In this document: one piece after another, positions 42,785 to 52,340 of the stretch
Layout: every line of letters starts with the position of its first letter
Position numbering within the stretch: position 1 is the first letter of the stretch
Source of the DNA: Halohasta litchfieldiae
GTDB lineage: Archaea > Halobacteriota > Halobacteria > Halobacteriales > Haloferacaceae
Direction: 5' to 3'
Length of the DNA stretch: 64,000 nucleotides
Assembly: GCF_002788215.1 (NCBI RefSeq)
Contig: NZ_CP024845.1
Location: forward strand, 806,001-870,000
Made by a program: the position numbers and the translations under genes
The notes under the pieces: generated by a model
Databases searched by the model: none
Seen by the model: the letters and a program-made list of their open reading frames with translations, nothing else
Told to the model about the DNA's origin: nothing

Positions 42785-43534
42785 ATGAACAGGCGTAATT
42801 TCGTGGTGGGGCTTGGGACAGTCGCGACCATAAGTGGTGTGGCATCAGTGACGGCAGCTTCGTTCAACGACAGCGTTAATCCGTCGACCAACTTCCAGAT
42901 CGTTCCGCAGACGTCAGCGCTCGTCGTTCGACGACTGCAAACTGAGGTCGGTTCGTACGGTAGCTTGGCGTCAGGCAATGCCTCGTGGAACGGCTCCGAG
43001 ATCAACGACTTCGGGAACGTGACCAACGAGGATAACGTTAACAACAGCGTCGTTGCACATCTCAACGACACGGAAAACGGTGAGCTGGGCGCACAGCTCG
43101 CGTTCGACAACCAGAACACGACGAACTACTCCGCGTATATGGACAACGGTGGCACCGACGACGAGTGGGGCTTCTTCGAAATCGCCAACGTGGGTGAGAC
43201 GCCGGAAACCGTCGGGATCACGTTCGGTTACAACGGGGATAACGTCGGTGCGACCGAACAGCTTTCGGAGGGTGACGTCGCCGACATGTTCAACTTCCGA
43301 ATCAATGGGACCAAGGTTTCCCCAACGAGCGGTACCACGACCGAACCAGCTAATCAGGTGGAAATCGGTGCAGGAGAGGTCGCAATCGTCGGTCTCGAAA
43401 TCGCCATCGATGCCGAGGCATACGAGACGATCCAAGCGCAGGCCGATGCGACCGCGTTCAGTCCAGCGAGCACGAGCAGTATCAGACTCCTCGACAGCAT
43501 CGAAGTCGGTGTCGACTTCGACCCGAACGCCTAA
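42785..43534 (+). CDS. Secreted DUF1102/TasA-like protein
   Basis: This 249-residue exported protein starts MNRRNFVVGLGTVATISG, with a twin-arginine-like motif followed by a hydrophobic stretch and a predicted cleavage near SVTAAS. The rest is a beta-rich Asn-, Thr- and Gly-rich domain without cysteines, typical of DUF1102 proteins related to TasA/camelysin fibre subunits. It is divergent from the S26 peptidase gene, which may process it. Fibre formation is inferred. Confidence 0.8.
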   Translation: MNRRNFVVGLGTVATISGVASVTAASFNDSVNPSTNFQIVPQTSALVVRRLQTEVGSYGSLASGNASWNGSEINDFGNVTNEDNVNNSVVAHLNDTENGELGAQLAFDNQNTTNYSAYMDNGGTDDEWGFFEIANVGETPETVGITFGYNGDNVGATEQLSEGDVADMFNFRINGTKVSPTSGTTTEPANQVEIGAGEVAIVGLEIAIDAEAYETIQAQADATAFSPASTSSIRLLDSIEVGVDFDPNA

Positions 43535-43633
43535 CCCGGCTGCTTCGACGTTCGGATTTATTTTTTAGCATCACGACCGCCGCCCAGACAGTCCGACCGA
43601 TGGGATCATACAAAGCGACGCCGAGAGCACTCT

Positions 43634-44425
43634 ATGGAGCAGTCGACCGACGATCTCGCGGCGGTCGCCAGCGATGCCGTGCGGGCAAGCGGTGACTACC
43701 TCCGCGAGGCGTTCAGAAACGGAGCCGTCGACGGCGAGTACGACACCACCGACGTGAAGGCGGTCGCCGACCGCGAGGCCCAACGGCAAGTCCGGTCGGT
43801 GATCGACTCGCACTACCCGGACCACGCTTTCGACGGCGAGGAATCCGAGTGGAGCGACTCCGACCACGCGTATCGGTGGGTGGTCGACCCCCTCGACGGT
43901 ACCAACAACTTCGCCAGCGGCTATCCGAAGTTCGCCACGGCGGCGGCGGTCCTCCACAACGACGAGCCGGTCGTTGCGGCGATCTACGAGCCACTCACCG
44001 GGACACAGTATCTCGCCCGGCGTGGCGAGGGCACCACAGTCGACGGCAGGCCGATCCGAGTGACCGATGGCTCGACACACCCGCTCGAACACGGGACGGT
44101 CGCGCTGGTTATCGGTCTCCCGGCAGTGACGAATTCGGCGTTGGCACAGCAGGCCGAGACGCTCGAACTCGCGCTTCGAGACCAGTGTAAACGGGTGGTG
44201 GCGACGTGGGCACCCTGTGTCGACTGGGGCCTACTGGCTCGTGGCGCGATTGATGGGCTCGTCGCGTTCCACCCCGAGCGCTACGAGCAGTATGCCGGGA
44301 GCCTGCTGGCGGCCGAAAGCGCGGTCAAAGCAGTCGACACGGTCGACGACGATGGACTGTACGTCGGCGCACCGAACTCCGAAACGACCCAGCGGCTCCA
44401 CGAGACGGTCATGGACAGTCTCTAA
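43634..44425 (+). CDS. Inositol-1-monophosphatase family protein
   Basis: This 263-residue Mg-dependent phosphatase of the IMPase/FBPase superfamily starts MEQSTDDLAAVASDAV. The metal-binding motifs are FDGEESEW near residue 72, WVVDPLDGTNNFASG near 82-96 and CVDWGLLARGAIDG near 198-210. It dephosphorylates inositol phosphate, fructose bisphosphate or NADP-like substrates; family resemblance alone does not decide. It stands alone before the bPH2 genes. Confidence 0.9.
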   Translation: MEQSTDDLAAVASDAVRASGDYLREAFRNGAVDGEYDTTDVKAVADREAQRQVRSVIDSHYPDHAFDGEESEWSDSDHAYRWVVDPLDGTNNFASGYPKFATAAAVLHNDEPVVAAIYEPLTGTQYLARRGEGTTVDGRPIRVTDGSTHPLEHGTVALVIGLPAVTNSALAQQAETLELALRDQCKRVVATWAPCVDWGLLARGAIDGLVAFHPERYEQYAGSLLAAESAVKAVDTVDDDGLYVGAPNSETTQRLHETVMDSL

Positions 44426-44503
44426 CGATATTGGGACTTATACCACCGCCGCCGCTAGAGGTGGTATGTTTCGCTGTCGTCGCAGTCGACCGGAGGCACG
44501 ACG

Positions 44504-44962
44504 ATGAACAAACTCAATCCACGGATCAGAGTGGTGTGGATCCTCCGGGCGATCATCACCGCCCTCGTCGTTGGCGCTCTCGGCGTCGGCGTGGCGACCT
44601 TCTTCGATCAGTCCCGGCTGATTCCGGTCGGCGTCGCAGTCGTCCTTGTAATCGCTGGCGTGCTCCACGCCATCGTCCGCTACCGGAACTGGGCGTACGT
44701 GGTCGGTGAGGACGCCATCTATCTCGAACGCGGCGTGTTCACCGAAGTCCGAACCGAGGTCCCGCTGGTCCGCATCCAACACGTCGACTCCCGGCGGTCG
44801 GCGTTCGAACGCCTCGTCGGGCTGGCAAGTACGGTCGTCTACACGGCTGGCTCGCGCGGCGCGGACGTGACGATTCCGGGACTGACGCCCGACGACGCCG
44901 ACGGCCTCCGCAAACGACTCAAAGGACTCGTCATCGACACCGACGGGGAGGACGCCGTGTGA
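44504..44962 (+). CDS. bPH2-domain membrane protein (YdbS-like)
   Basis: This 152-residue protein has two N-terminal membrane helices (about residues 10-30 and 35-55) followed by a single bacterial PH domain (YVVGEDAIYLERGVFTEVRTEVPLVRIQHVDS). The next gene starts four bases before this one stops. The YdbS-YdbT type pair occurs across bacteria and archaea with unclear function, possibly in membrane integrity. Confidence 0.85.
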   Translation: MNKLNPRIRVVWILRAIITALVVGALGVGVATFFDQSRLIPVGVAVVLVIAGVLHAIVRYRNWAYVVGEDAIYLERGVFTEVRTEVPLVRIQHVDSRRSAFERLVGLASTVVYTAGSRGADVTIPGLTPDDADGLRKRLKGLVIDTDGEDAV

Positions 44963-46770
44963 AACTCGCGTTGAAAGCCGTTCCCTACCGCGCCCTCCAG
45001 AAGACGACAACGCTTGTCATCTCGGCGATCTTCATCGTCTCCTTTGGGATCGGTGTCGAGTTCGGCCCGCCACAGTTTCTGGCCGTACTCGTCGCCAGTT
45101 TCCTCGCGATGCTCGTCTACGAGATCGCCTACTACCGGCGCTTCGAGTACGAACTCACCGACGACACCCTCGACATTCGATCAGGGGTGTTCAACCGTCG
45201 CAAGCGGGAGATCCCCTACGGGCGAATCCAGAACGTCGACATTACACGCAACATCCTCCAGCGACTGTTCGGTCTCTCGGAACTCGATATCGAGACCGCG
45301 GGCGGCGGCTCTACTGAGGCAACCCTCCAGTACGTGACGGCCTTCGAGGCCAAGCGGCTCCAGTTGGATCTCCGCCGGTACAAGCGTGGCGAGTCCCCCG
45401 AAACACACGCTGACGAGGGACAGCCGGGCGTCGAAGGTGGGGTCGTCGACGAGCGTCGCGTCGAGAGCCACGACGATGACGAACTGCTGTTCAAGATCGC
45501 TCCATCAGAGTTGGCGTTGGCAGGAGTGCTCTCGTTCGATCCGCGGGTGCCCGGCGCGATCATCGCCCTGTTCAGTGGCTCGATACCGTTCATCTCGCCG
45601 ATCATTCCGGTCGAGGCACCGCCACTGGTCGTTCTCGGAATTCTCGCGGCGCTGTTCGCTGTCGGCATCGTGTTGGCGTGGGTCGTCGGAGCGATTTCGG
45701 CAGTTCTCAACTACTGGGGGTTTCGACTCACCCGCTCCGAGGAGGAACTCAGATACGAACGCGGGCTGTTACAGCGCTACAGCGGGACGATCCCGTTTGA
45801 CAAGATTCAGGCGATCACGATCACCGACAACCCGCTCAAGCGGCTGACGAGATATGCGACGCTTGTGGTCGAAACCGCGGGCTACGCTCCCGGACAGAGC
45901 GACGGCCGGGGAAGTGAGGCGGCGATTCCAATCGGGAGCCGCGAGCGAGTCGACCAGCTCACCCACGAGATCACCTCGGCCGAAGAGCCGACGTTCACAC
46001 GACCACCCAAACGGGTTCGTCGACGCTATCTTCTCCGCTACCTGCTGGCACTCGGCGCGCTGACAGGACTGGTCTACGGGGTTGCGACGCTGTTCGACGT
46101 CGCCGAGCAGATGCCGTGGTATCTCCCCGCGGTCGGCGTACTGCTGACGCCGATTGCGGCCCACTTCAAGTGGCGTCACCGCGGCTACTGGCTCGGCGAG
46201 GAGCATCTGGTCACCCGAAACGGCTTTTGGTCGCGGGAGACCAAACGGATCGCATACTACCGGATTCAGACGGTGATCGACACACGAACGATCTTCCAGC
46301 GTCGGTGGAACGTAGCGACAGTCATCGCCGATACTGCAGGCTCGCTGTCAATTCTCGGCACGGGTGCGGCCGCGGTCGACATCGACCAGCGGGACGCCGA
46401 CCGACTCCGCGCGGAACTCGCCGACCGGCTCCGAACCGCAGTCGCAGACCGTCGTCAGCGTCGACGCGAGACACGCGAGACACGAGAGACTGACACTGAG
46501 ACGACCCCCGGAGACGAAGAAAGCGACCAACCGTCCACGGATGTCTCTGAAAACGGGACGGGATCGACCGACACGGTCGAGCGTGCTGAGACGCCGGATG
46601 GTATCGAAAACGACGATGTATCGGACGTAACTGAAAACGGTGAGGCCCCAACAGACCGCCCCGAAAACAGCAACAAGCCGCCGGAGGCAGACGAGGACGA
46701 TGCGTCGACTGACGTGACAGCCAACGGGCAGGATGTCGACCGATCCGACGAGTCGGAGCGTCGAGATTAG
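44959..46770 (+). CDS. Three-domain bPH2 membrane protein (YdbT-like)
   Basis: This 603-residue protein uses a GTG start overlapping the upstream stop. It has three bPH2 domains, each preceded by a membrane-helix pair. The repeated core reads FEYELTDDTLDIRSGVFNRR near 75, LRYERGLLQRYSGTIPF near 265 and YWLGEEHLVTRNGFWSRE near 415. The last 110 residues form an acidic low-complexity tail. The architecture parallels the preceding single-domain protein, suggesting duplication, and the two should act together. Confidence 0.85.
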   Translation: MKLALKAVPYRALQKTTTLVISAIFIVSFGIGVEFGPPQFLAVLVASFLAMLVYEIAYYRRFEYELTDDTLDIRSGVFNRRKREIPYGRIQNVDITRNILQRLFGLSELDIETAGGGSTEATLQYVTAFEAKRLQLDLRRYKRGESPETHADEGQPGVEGGVVDERRVESHDDDELLFKIAPSELALAGVLSFDPRVPGAIIALFSGSIPFISPIIPVEAPPLVVLGILAALFAVGIVLAWVVGAISAVLNYWGFRLTRSEEELRYERGLLQRYSGTIPFDKIQAITITDNPLKRLTRYATLVVETAGYAPGQSDGRGSEAAIPIGSRERVDQLTHEITSAEEPTFTRPPKRVRRRYLLRYLLALGALTGLVYGVATLFDVAEQMPWYLPAVGVLLTPIAAHFKWRHRGYWLGEEHLVTRNGFWSRETKRIAYYRIQTVIDTRTIFQRRWNVATVIADTAGSLSILGTGAAAVDIDQRDADRLRAELADRLRTAVADRRQRRRETRETRETDTETTPGDEESDQPSTDVSENGTGSTDTVERAETPDGIENDDVSDVTENGEAPTDRPENSNKPPEADEDDASTDVTANGQDVDRSDESERRD

Positions 46771-47417
46771 TCCTCGCGGGCGGCCGCGACAACAGACGTG
46801 AACTCGCGGGCCCGTTCAGTGATCGTCTCGAACTCGCCGCGTTCGGCCGCCTCGTAGTCGACCAGTGCGCCACCGACGCCGACACACTCGGCTCCGGCCT
46901 CGATGTAGTCGGCCGCATTGTCGAGGTCGACGCCGCCGGTCGGCATCAGCGGGATCTGGCTGTAGGGGCCTTTGATCGCGCTCAGGTGGCCCGGTCCGAG
47001 CGAGGAGGCCGGAAACACCTTGACGAGATCGGCACCGGCCTCGTACCCCCGAATCGCTTCGGTCGGCGTCATCACACCCGGTGCGACCAGCGTCCCGTAG
47101 CGGTTACAGGTCGTGATTACGTTCTCGTGGAGGCTTGGGCTGACGACGAACTCCGCACCCGCCAACATCACTGTCCGAGCCGTTTCCGAATCGAGAACCG
47201 TCCCGGTTCCGACGACGATCTCGTCGCCAAAGGAACCGGTGAGATCCGACAACATATCACCGATACCGGGTGTGTCAGCGGTGAGTTCGATTCCCGTTAC
47301 GCCGCCTTTGAGAAGCGCATCGGTGATATCGATCAGTGTGTCCGGATCGGCACCGCGCAGGACTGCGACGACGCCGCTGTCGACCAATTGCCCGTAGGTT
47401 TCGGCTTTTGCGTGCAT
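46767..47417 (-). CDS. KDPG/KHG aldolase family protein (Eda-type)
   Basis: This 216-residue class I aldolase has a TIM barrel. The catalytic Lys is in LVKVFPASSLG near residue 133, the Glu in GIELTADTP near 43, and the phosphate-binding loop in LMPTGGVDLDNAADYI near 155. It cleaves 2-keto-3-deoxy-6-phosphogluconate or 4-hydroxy-2-oxoglutarate. The bacterial-type family is less common in archaea than the DHDPS-like KdgA. The start MHAKAETYG has a TATA element about 27 bases upstream; a TTG two codons earlier is possible but less well placed. Confidence 0.85.
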   Translation of the reverse strand: MHAKAETYGQLVDSGVVAVLRGADPDTLIDITDALLKGGVTGIELTADTPGIGDMLSDLTGSFGDEIVVGTGTVLDSETARTVMLAGAEFVVSPSLHENVITTCNRYGTLVAPGVMTPTEAIRGYEAGADLVKVFPASSLGPGHLSAIKGPYSQIPLMPTGGVDLDNAADYIEAGAECVGVGGALVDYEAAERGEFETITERAREFTSVVAAARED

Positions 47418-47438
47418 ATCCAACCGTTCAATCCGGAC

Positions 47439-47448
47439 ATATTAAAAA
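47439..47448 (-). promoter_or_regulatory. TATA box of the KDPG-aldolase gene
   Basis: Read on the minus strand, tttttaatat is centred about 27 bases before ATG 47417, which favours that start. Confidence 0.55.
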
Positions 47449-47603
47449 GGCGTGTGTGAGTCGGCCACAGTGTTAGGCGACCGTACCTGAATCGGGAGCC
47501 GCGGGGTGAGCCGCCTGCGACAGACAGCCCCAAACCGCACGACTCCGGCGTGTTAACCGGTCGTACCAAATCCCCTATTAGTAGATACACGCACAGTATA
47601 GGT

Positions 47604-47876
47604 ATGAGCACCTCACCGACCACCGAACCCCAATCTTCCAGTCTGTCGACTGATTCCACGTCGGACCTCACCGCGAAACAGCGGCGGATTCTCGACTATC
47701 TTCGAGCACAGGTCGACAGCCAGACCTATTTTAAATCCCGACTCATCGCTGACGAACTCGATATGAGCGCCAAAGAGGTCGGCGCGAACATGACCCCGCT
47801 GGTCGAGGGTGATATCGATCTGTCGGTCGAAAAATGGGGCTACTCATCGGGGACGACGTGGATGGTAACGGCCTAA
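47604..47876 (+). CDS. Small winged-helix protein, DUF7123-like
   Basis: This 90-residue protein has a Ser/Thr-rich N-terminal 22 residues then a winged-helix domain (LTAKQRRILDYLRAQV, then LIADELDMSAKEVGANMTPL). The family is widespread in haloarchaea with no fixed role (DUF7123, from memory). I chose the start MSTSPTTEP. It converges on nrdJ. Confidence 0.78.
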   Translation: MSTSPTTEPQSSSLSTDSTSDLTAKQRRILDYLRAQVDSQTYFKSRLIADELDMSAKEVGANMTPLVEGDIDLSVEKWGYSSGTTWMVTA

Positions 47877-47935
47877 CCGCGAAAAGAACGGAAAATCGCT
47901 CGGTCGAACGCAGTTCTCTCAGTTAGTCAGTCGAC

Positions 47936-50900
47936 TTAGCACTCCGACCAGCCACACGACTCGCAGGTCTTGCAGCCTTCCGAGAAGTACAGCGACATGC
48001 TGCCACATTCAGGGCATTCGGGCGACTCACCGGCGGCCAGCAGATCGTCGGTGGCGTCGGTCGTCTCGGTAGACTCTGGCTGTGCGGCCGGTCCGGGTGT
48101 CGCACCGTTGGCGGTCGTGTCGTCGGAGACTGCGCCGCCGTCGGTCTCGTGAGCCGCTGCGGGTTCGTCGTCAGCAAGCTCCGAGAGGTTCTGCTGTTTC
48201 GGATACGGGTTGTCGATCTCGCCAGCGAGATAGCGACGCAGGGCCGTTCCGATGGCGTCCGGGATGGAGTTGATCTGCTCGCCTTTGTCCCAAGCGACCT
48301 TCGGACTCCGAATCCCGTTGAGTTCGTCGGCGATCTCCTCGGGGTCGACGCCCGACCGAAGCGCCGTCGAGATCGTCTTGGCGAGTGCCTCGGTAAAGGA
48401 GGCCGTAAAGCCGCCGGAGTTGCCGATATTGGCAAACAGTTCGAACGGCTGTCCGTTTTCGTCCTCGTTGATGTTGACGTAGACCTTGCCGTAGCCCGTG
48501 TCAATGCGCTGGGTTACACCGTAGAGGACATCTGGTCGTGGCCGTTTCTTGCCGAGGCCCTCTTGGTTCCGCTCGGGCTGGGTGAACAGCTGATCGAGTT
48601 CCGCGCCGATCTGGGCCCGTACTTCGTCGTTGTCGAGGAAGTCCTCGATACCGCCGAAGACCGCCTCGATCTGGGCGGTGATCTGCTCGGCTGCCTCGCC
48701 GTCGTCGGCGAACTCGGTGTTTTTGGCTCGCGTCGTCAGCACCTGTTTCGAGCGCGTGCCGTCTCGGTAGACGGTGACACCCTTGCCACCGTTGTTGTAG
48801 ATGTAGCGGTAGACCTCGTCCATATCCTCCTTGGTCGCACTGTTCGGGAAGTTACAGGTCTTCGAGATCGCCGAGTCGACGCCGGCCTGACAGGCACACT
48901 GGACGCTGGCGTGGTCCTTACCCGACAGATCCGAGGTGACGACGAACAGTTCACCGATGGCCTTCGGGACGGTTTCGAGGCCGTCGACGCCGTCGAACTC
49001 GTTGGTTGCCATCTGGTCTTGGGCCTCTTGTTTGACCTCGTCGATGTCGATGTCGTTGGCCTCCAGCACGCGGAGGAAGTAGTCATCGAACTCGACGAGC
49101 ATTTCGTCGCCCTGGACGTCGTCGGAGACGTTCTTGTAGTAGGCGACGTTGAAGATCGGCTCACAGCCACCCGTCGTGTTGCCGATCATCGATGTCGTGC
49201 CGGTCGGCGCAATCGTGGTGGTGTTGTGGTTCCGGATTGGGAAGCCCTCGGCCCACTCGTCGGCGTCCTCGCCGGTGTGGTGTTCGAACCACTCGCGGTA
49301 GTCGGTCGGGTTGGCGTACTTCGAATCCTCGTAGTCGGCAAACGGCCCACGCTCTTGGGCCAGTTCGTGAGAGGCCCACTTCGACTCGTGGTTGATGTGG
49401 GTCATCAGCTCGCGGGCAACCGCGTTCCCTTCGTCCGAGCCGTAGCGAATCCCAAGCTGGATGTAGAGCTGAGCCAGTCCCATGACACCAAGCCCGATCT
49501 TCCGCATTTCGCGGACCTTCTGTTCGATCTTGTCGACCGGGAAGTCGGACATCGTGACGACGTTTTCGAGGAAACGCGTTCCGGACTCAATTCTCCGGTT
49601 GAACGCATCCATGTCGACGGCCTCCTGAATGAACGCCTCGGCCGCGGCGTTGAGGTCACTGTAGTCGTCGCCGTGGTTGTCGTACCAGACACGCCAGTCA
49701 GGCGCTTCCTTGTCAGCTAGTGTTGAAAGGTTGATGTGGCCGAGGTTACAGGCCTCGTACTCTTCGAGCGGCTGTTCGCCGCAGGGGTTGGTAGCCAGAA
49801 TTTCGTGGTCCGGGTGCTCGTCGACGTCGAAGGAGTGTTCCTTGTTGACGCGTTCGAGGTAGATGATTCCGGGTTCGCCGTTCTCGTGGGCACCGTTGAC
49901 GATGTGTTCCCAGAGTTCTTCGGCGGGAATCGAAAGCTCCTCGCCGACTTCGACGTGCTCGCCGAGGTCGTAGAGGTCGTAGATCTCCTTCGTTTCCGGC
50001 GTTGCGATGTGCGGCTCTTCGGTTCGGGGGTTGGTGAAGGTGAACTCCTCTTCGTTGAACAGCGCGTCCATGAAGTCGTCGGTGACGCCGACAGAAATGT
50101 TGAAGTTCGACAGGTGGCCCTCGACTGCGTTGCGGAGGTGTTTGGGGACTTTCCCCTCCTCGTCGATCAGTTCGCGGGCCTCTTCGAGCGCATCTGCAAA
50201 GGAGTTATGCGTAAAGTCGTCGGGGTCGTTGAGTCGCAGCGAGTGGGCCAGCGAGACGTCCTTGTTCTTCGAGTGGATGAACTGGATGACGTCAGGATGC
50301 GAAACGCGCATGACGCCCATCTGGGCACCGCGCCGCGCACCACCCTGGGCGATGGTTTCGCACATCTGGTCGTAGGTTCGCATGAAGGTGATCGGGCCGG
50401 AGGCGATACCGCCAGTCGACCCGACAGAGTCGCCGTAGGGACGGAGTTTCCAGAAGGCATACCCCATGCCACCGCCGGACTGGAAGACCTCGGCGGCCTC
50501 CTTTGCGGTCTGGTGGATATCGGAGATGTCGTCGCCCGGGGAGTCGACGAAACAGGCCGACAGCTGCTGGAGTTCGTCGCCAGCGTTCATCAGCGTCGGT
50601 GAGTTCGGCATAAAGGAGAGCTGGGTCATCAGATCCTCGAACTCGTCGGCAACGTCTTCGACGTGGCTCCGGACCTCGTCGGGGAGGTCAGGAACGATAC
50701 TCTCGTAGGAGAACTTGTTGACGTTGTAGACCGACAGCTCGGTTTCGGCCTGATCGTCGGCGGTCGTGCCGGTACCGAAGACTTCCTCAGCGAGTTCGTC
50801 GCGGCGAGGGTGGTCGGGTTTGATCTGCTGTGGCGTGACCGTGATTTCGAGATCCAGATTGTCGGCCTCGAAGACGGCCTCTGCGAGAGCGACGTTCTGG

Positions 50901-51091
50901 GCGACACGGGTGAACAGCTCCTCTTGGCTTTCGTTCGGGTTCCCCTGGGCATCCTTTCGGAGATACCGAGCGGGGAGGATGTTGTTGTAGGCATTGCTGG
51001 TGAGACGGTCCTCGATGGTCTCACCCTCAGTGCGTTTGATCGGCATTTCGAGTTCGTCGGCAGAGAGCTCCGGTCGGCTCACGCAGACCAC
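47936..51091 (-). CDS. nrdJ: Adenosylcobalamin-dependent ribonucleotide reductase, class II
   Basis: NrdJ makes deoxyribonucleotides with a B12-derived radical, with no oxygen requirement. Of 1051 residues, the active-site region has CFVDSPGDD and GGARRGAQMGV near 180-260, the NPCGEQPLEEYEACNLGHINLS thiyl-radical segment near 435, and APTGTTSMIGNTTGG near 635. The C-terminal tail ends in CPECG, CKTCESCGWSEC, a zinc-ribbon or redox-exchange segment. The start is a GTG. A second GTG three codons in overlaps the stop of a short upstream reading frame. B12 dependence links it to the cbiX and btu genes. Confidence 0.94.
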   Translation of the reverse strand: MVCVSRPELSADELEMPIKRTEGETIEDRLTSNAYNNILPARYLRKDAQGNPNESQEELFTRVAQNVALAEAVFEADNLDLEITVTPQQIKPDHPRRDELAEEVFGTGTTADDQAETELSVYNVNKFSYESIVPDLPDEVRSHVEDVADEFEDLMTQLSFMPNSPTLMNAGDELQQLSACFVDSPGDDISDIHQTAKEAAEVFQSGGGMGYAFWKLRPYGDSVGSTGGIASGPITFMRTYDQMCETIAQGGARRGAQMGVMRVSHPDVIQFIHSKNKDVSLAHSLRLNDPDDFTHNSFADALEEARELIDEEGKVPKHLRNAVEGHLSNFNISVGVTDDFMDALFNEEEFTFTNPRTEEPHIATPETKEIYDLYDLGEHVEVGEELSIPAEELWEHIVNGAHENGEPGIIYLERVNKEHSFDVDEHPDHEILATNPCGEQPLEEYEACNLGHINLSTLADKEAPDWRVWYDNHGDDYSDLNAAAEAFIQEAVDMDAFNRRIESGTRFLENVVTMSDFPVDKIEQKVREMRKIGLGVMGLAQLYIQLGIRYGSDEGNAVARELMTHINHESKWASHELAQERGPFADYEDSKYANPTDYREWFEHHTGEDADEWAEGFPIRNHNTTTIAPTGTTSMIGNTTGGCEPIFNVAYYKNVSDDVQGDEMLVEFDDYFLRVLEANDIDIDEVKQEAQDQMATNEFDGVDGLETVPKAIGELFVVTSDLSGKDHASVQCACQAGVDSAISKTCNFPNSATKEDMDEVYRYIYNNGGKGVTVYRDGTRSKQVLTTRAKNTEFADDGEAAEQITAQIEAVFGGIEDFLDNDEVRAQIGAELDQLFTQPERNQEGLGKKRPRPDVLYGVTQRIDTGYGKVYVNINEDENGQPFELFANIGNSGGFTASFTEALAKTISTALRSGVDPEEIADELNGIRSPKVAWDKGEQINSIPDAIGTALRRYLAGEIDNPYPKQQNLSELADDEPAAAHETDGGAVSDDTTANGATPGPAAQPESTETTDATDDLLAAGESPECPECGSMSLYFSEGCKTCESCGWSEC

Positions 51092-51141
51092 TCCATGGCG
51101 TCTACGCCGCGCTGGGCGGCACTTCCAGTCGATGTACTCAT
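51079..51141 (-). CDS. Possible 20-residue leader peptide of nrdJ
   Basis: A short frame starts MSTSTGSAAQRGVDAMEWSA and its TGA overlaps a GTG start codon of nrdJ (GTGA). The geometry allows translational coupling or a regulatory leader. There is no sequence proof of expression. Confidence 0.35.
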   Translation of the reverse strand: MSTSTGSAAQRGVDAMEWSA

Positions 51142-51459
51142 ATTCTGAACACTCATTTGGGACGGGAATGTTGTACCAACGGAACCCTCATAACAGCTTT
51201 GGTTGGTGTATTGGAAACGGGTGTGTCATTCGCCAACGCGGTCGCTGGCGGGTAATGCGAAATGACCATCACGTCGACAGTTGTCGACTTCCGGTCGTTG
51301 GTTTCGCTACGGTTGGGACGAGCATAAGCGTATCCGAAGCGAAGTGAAACTAAAATCTCACTGAACCTGCTCCAGATGGCCACAGGTCGGTGTCGACTGG
51401 AGATAGACGGAGCTCTCCGGTGGTGAAAGTAGTGTTATTGATACATCACCATTCCATAC

Positions 51460-51469
51460 GTTTATTTTC
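51460..51469 (+). promoter_or_regulatory. TATA box of the small membrane gene
   Basis: gtttattttc is centred about 26 bases before ATG 51491. The 320 bases between this and the nrdJ leader hold no other gene that I can support. Confidence 0.5.
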
Positions 51470-51490
51470 GCTCACCGATTGGCACCCAGT

Positions 51491-51686
51491 ATGCTACTGG
51501 ATGGACTCCCGGCTACCCTCGCACAGGCAGGCCTCCTCGGGACGGAACTCGGACAGCTACTGATCGTCCTCGTTGGGATGTTGGTTGTCCTCGTCGTTGG
51601 CCGTCTCTTCTTGAAAATCGCGTGGCGACTCGTGACCATCGGCGTGGTTGTCGTCGGCGCAGCACTGGTACTGACGCAGTTCGGAC

Positions 51687-51694
<8 letters not shown>
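51491..51694 (+). CDS. Small membrane protein, 67 residues
   Basis: The protein starts MLLDGLPATLAQAGLLG and has two hydrophobic helices (about residues 20-40 and 46-66). A well-placed TATA box supports expression. It overlaps the end of trpG by eight bases on the opposite strand. Function unknown. Confidence 0.65.

Positions 51695-52336
<642 letters not shown>

Positions 52337-52340
<4 letters not shown>

Noticed and set aside
48149-49720. Long open frame opposite nrdJ (523 codons)
   Set aside because: It is a shadow of the well-supported nrdJ gene in GC-rich DNA, with no recognisable domain and the wrong composition.
51153-51383. 76-codon frame between nrdJ and the small membrane gene
   Set aside because: It has basic, non-haloarchaeal composition and no promoter or conserved features.
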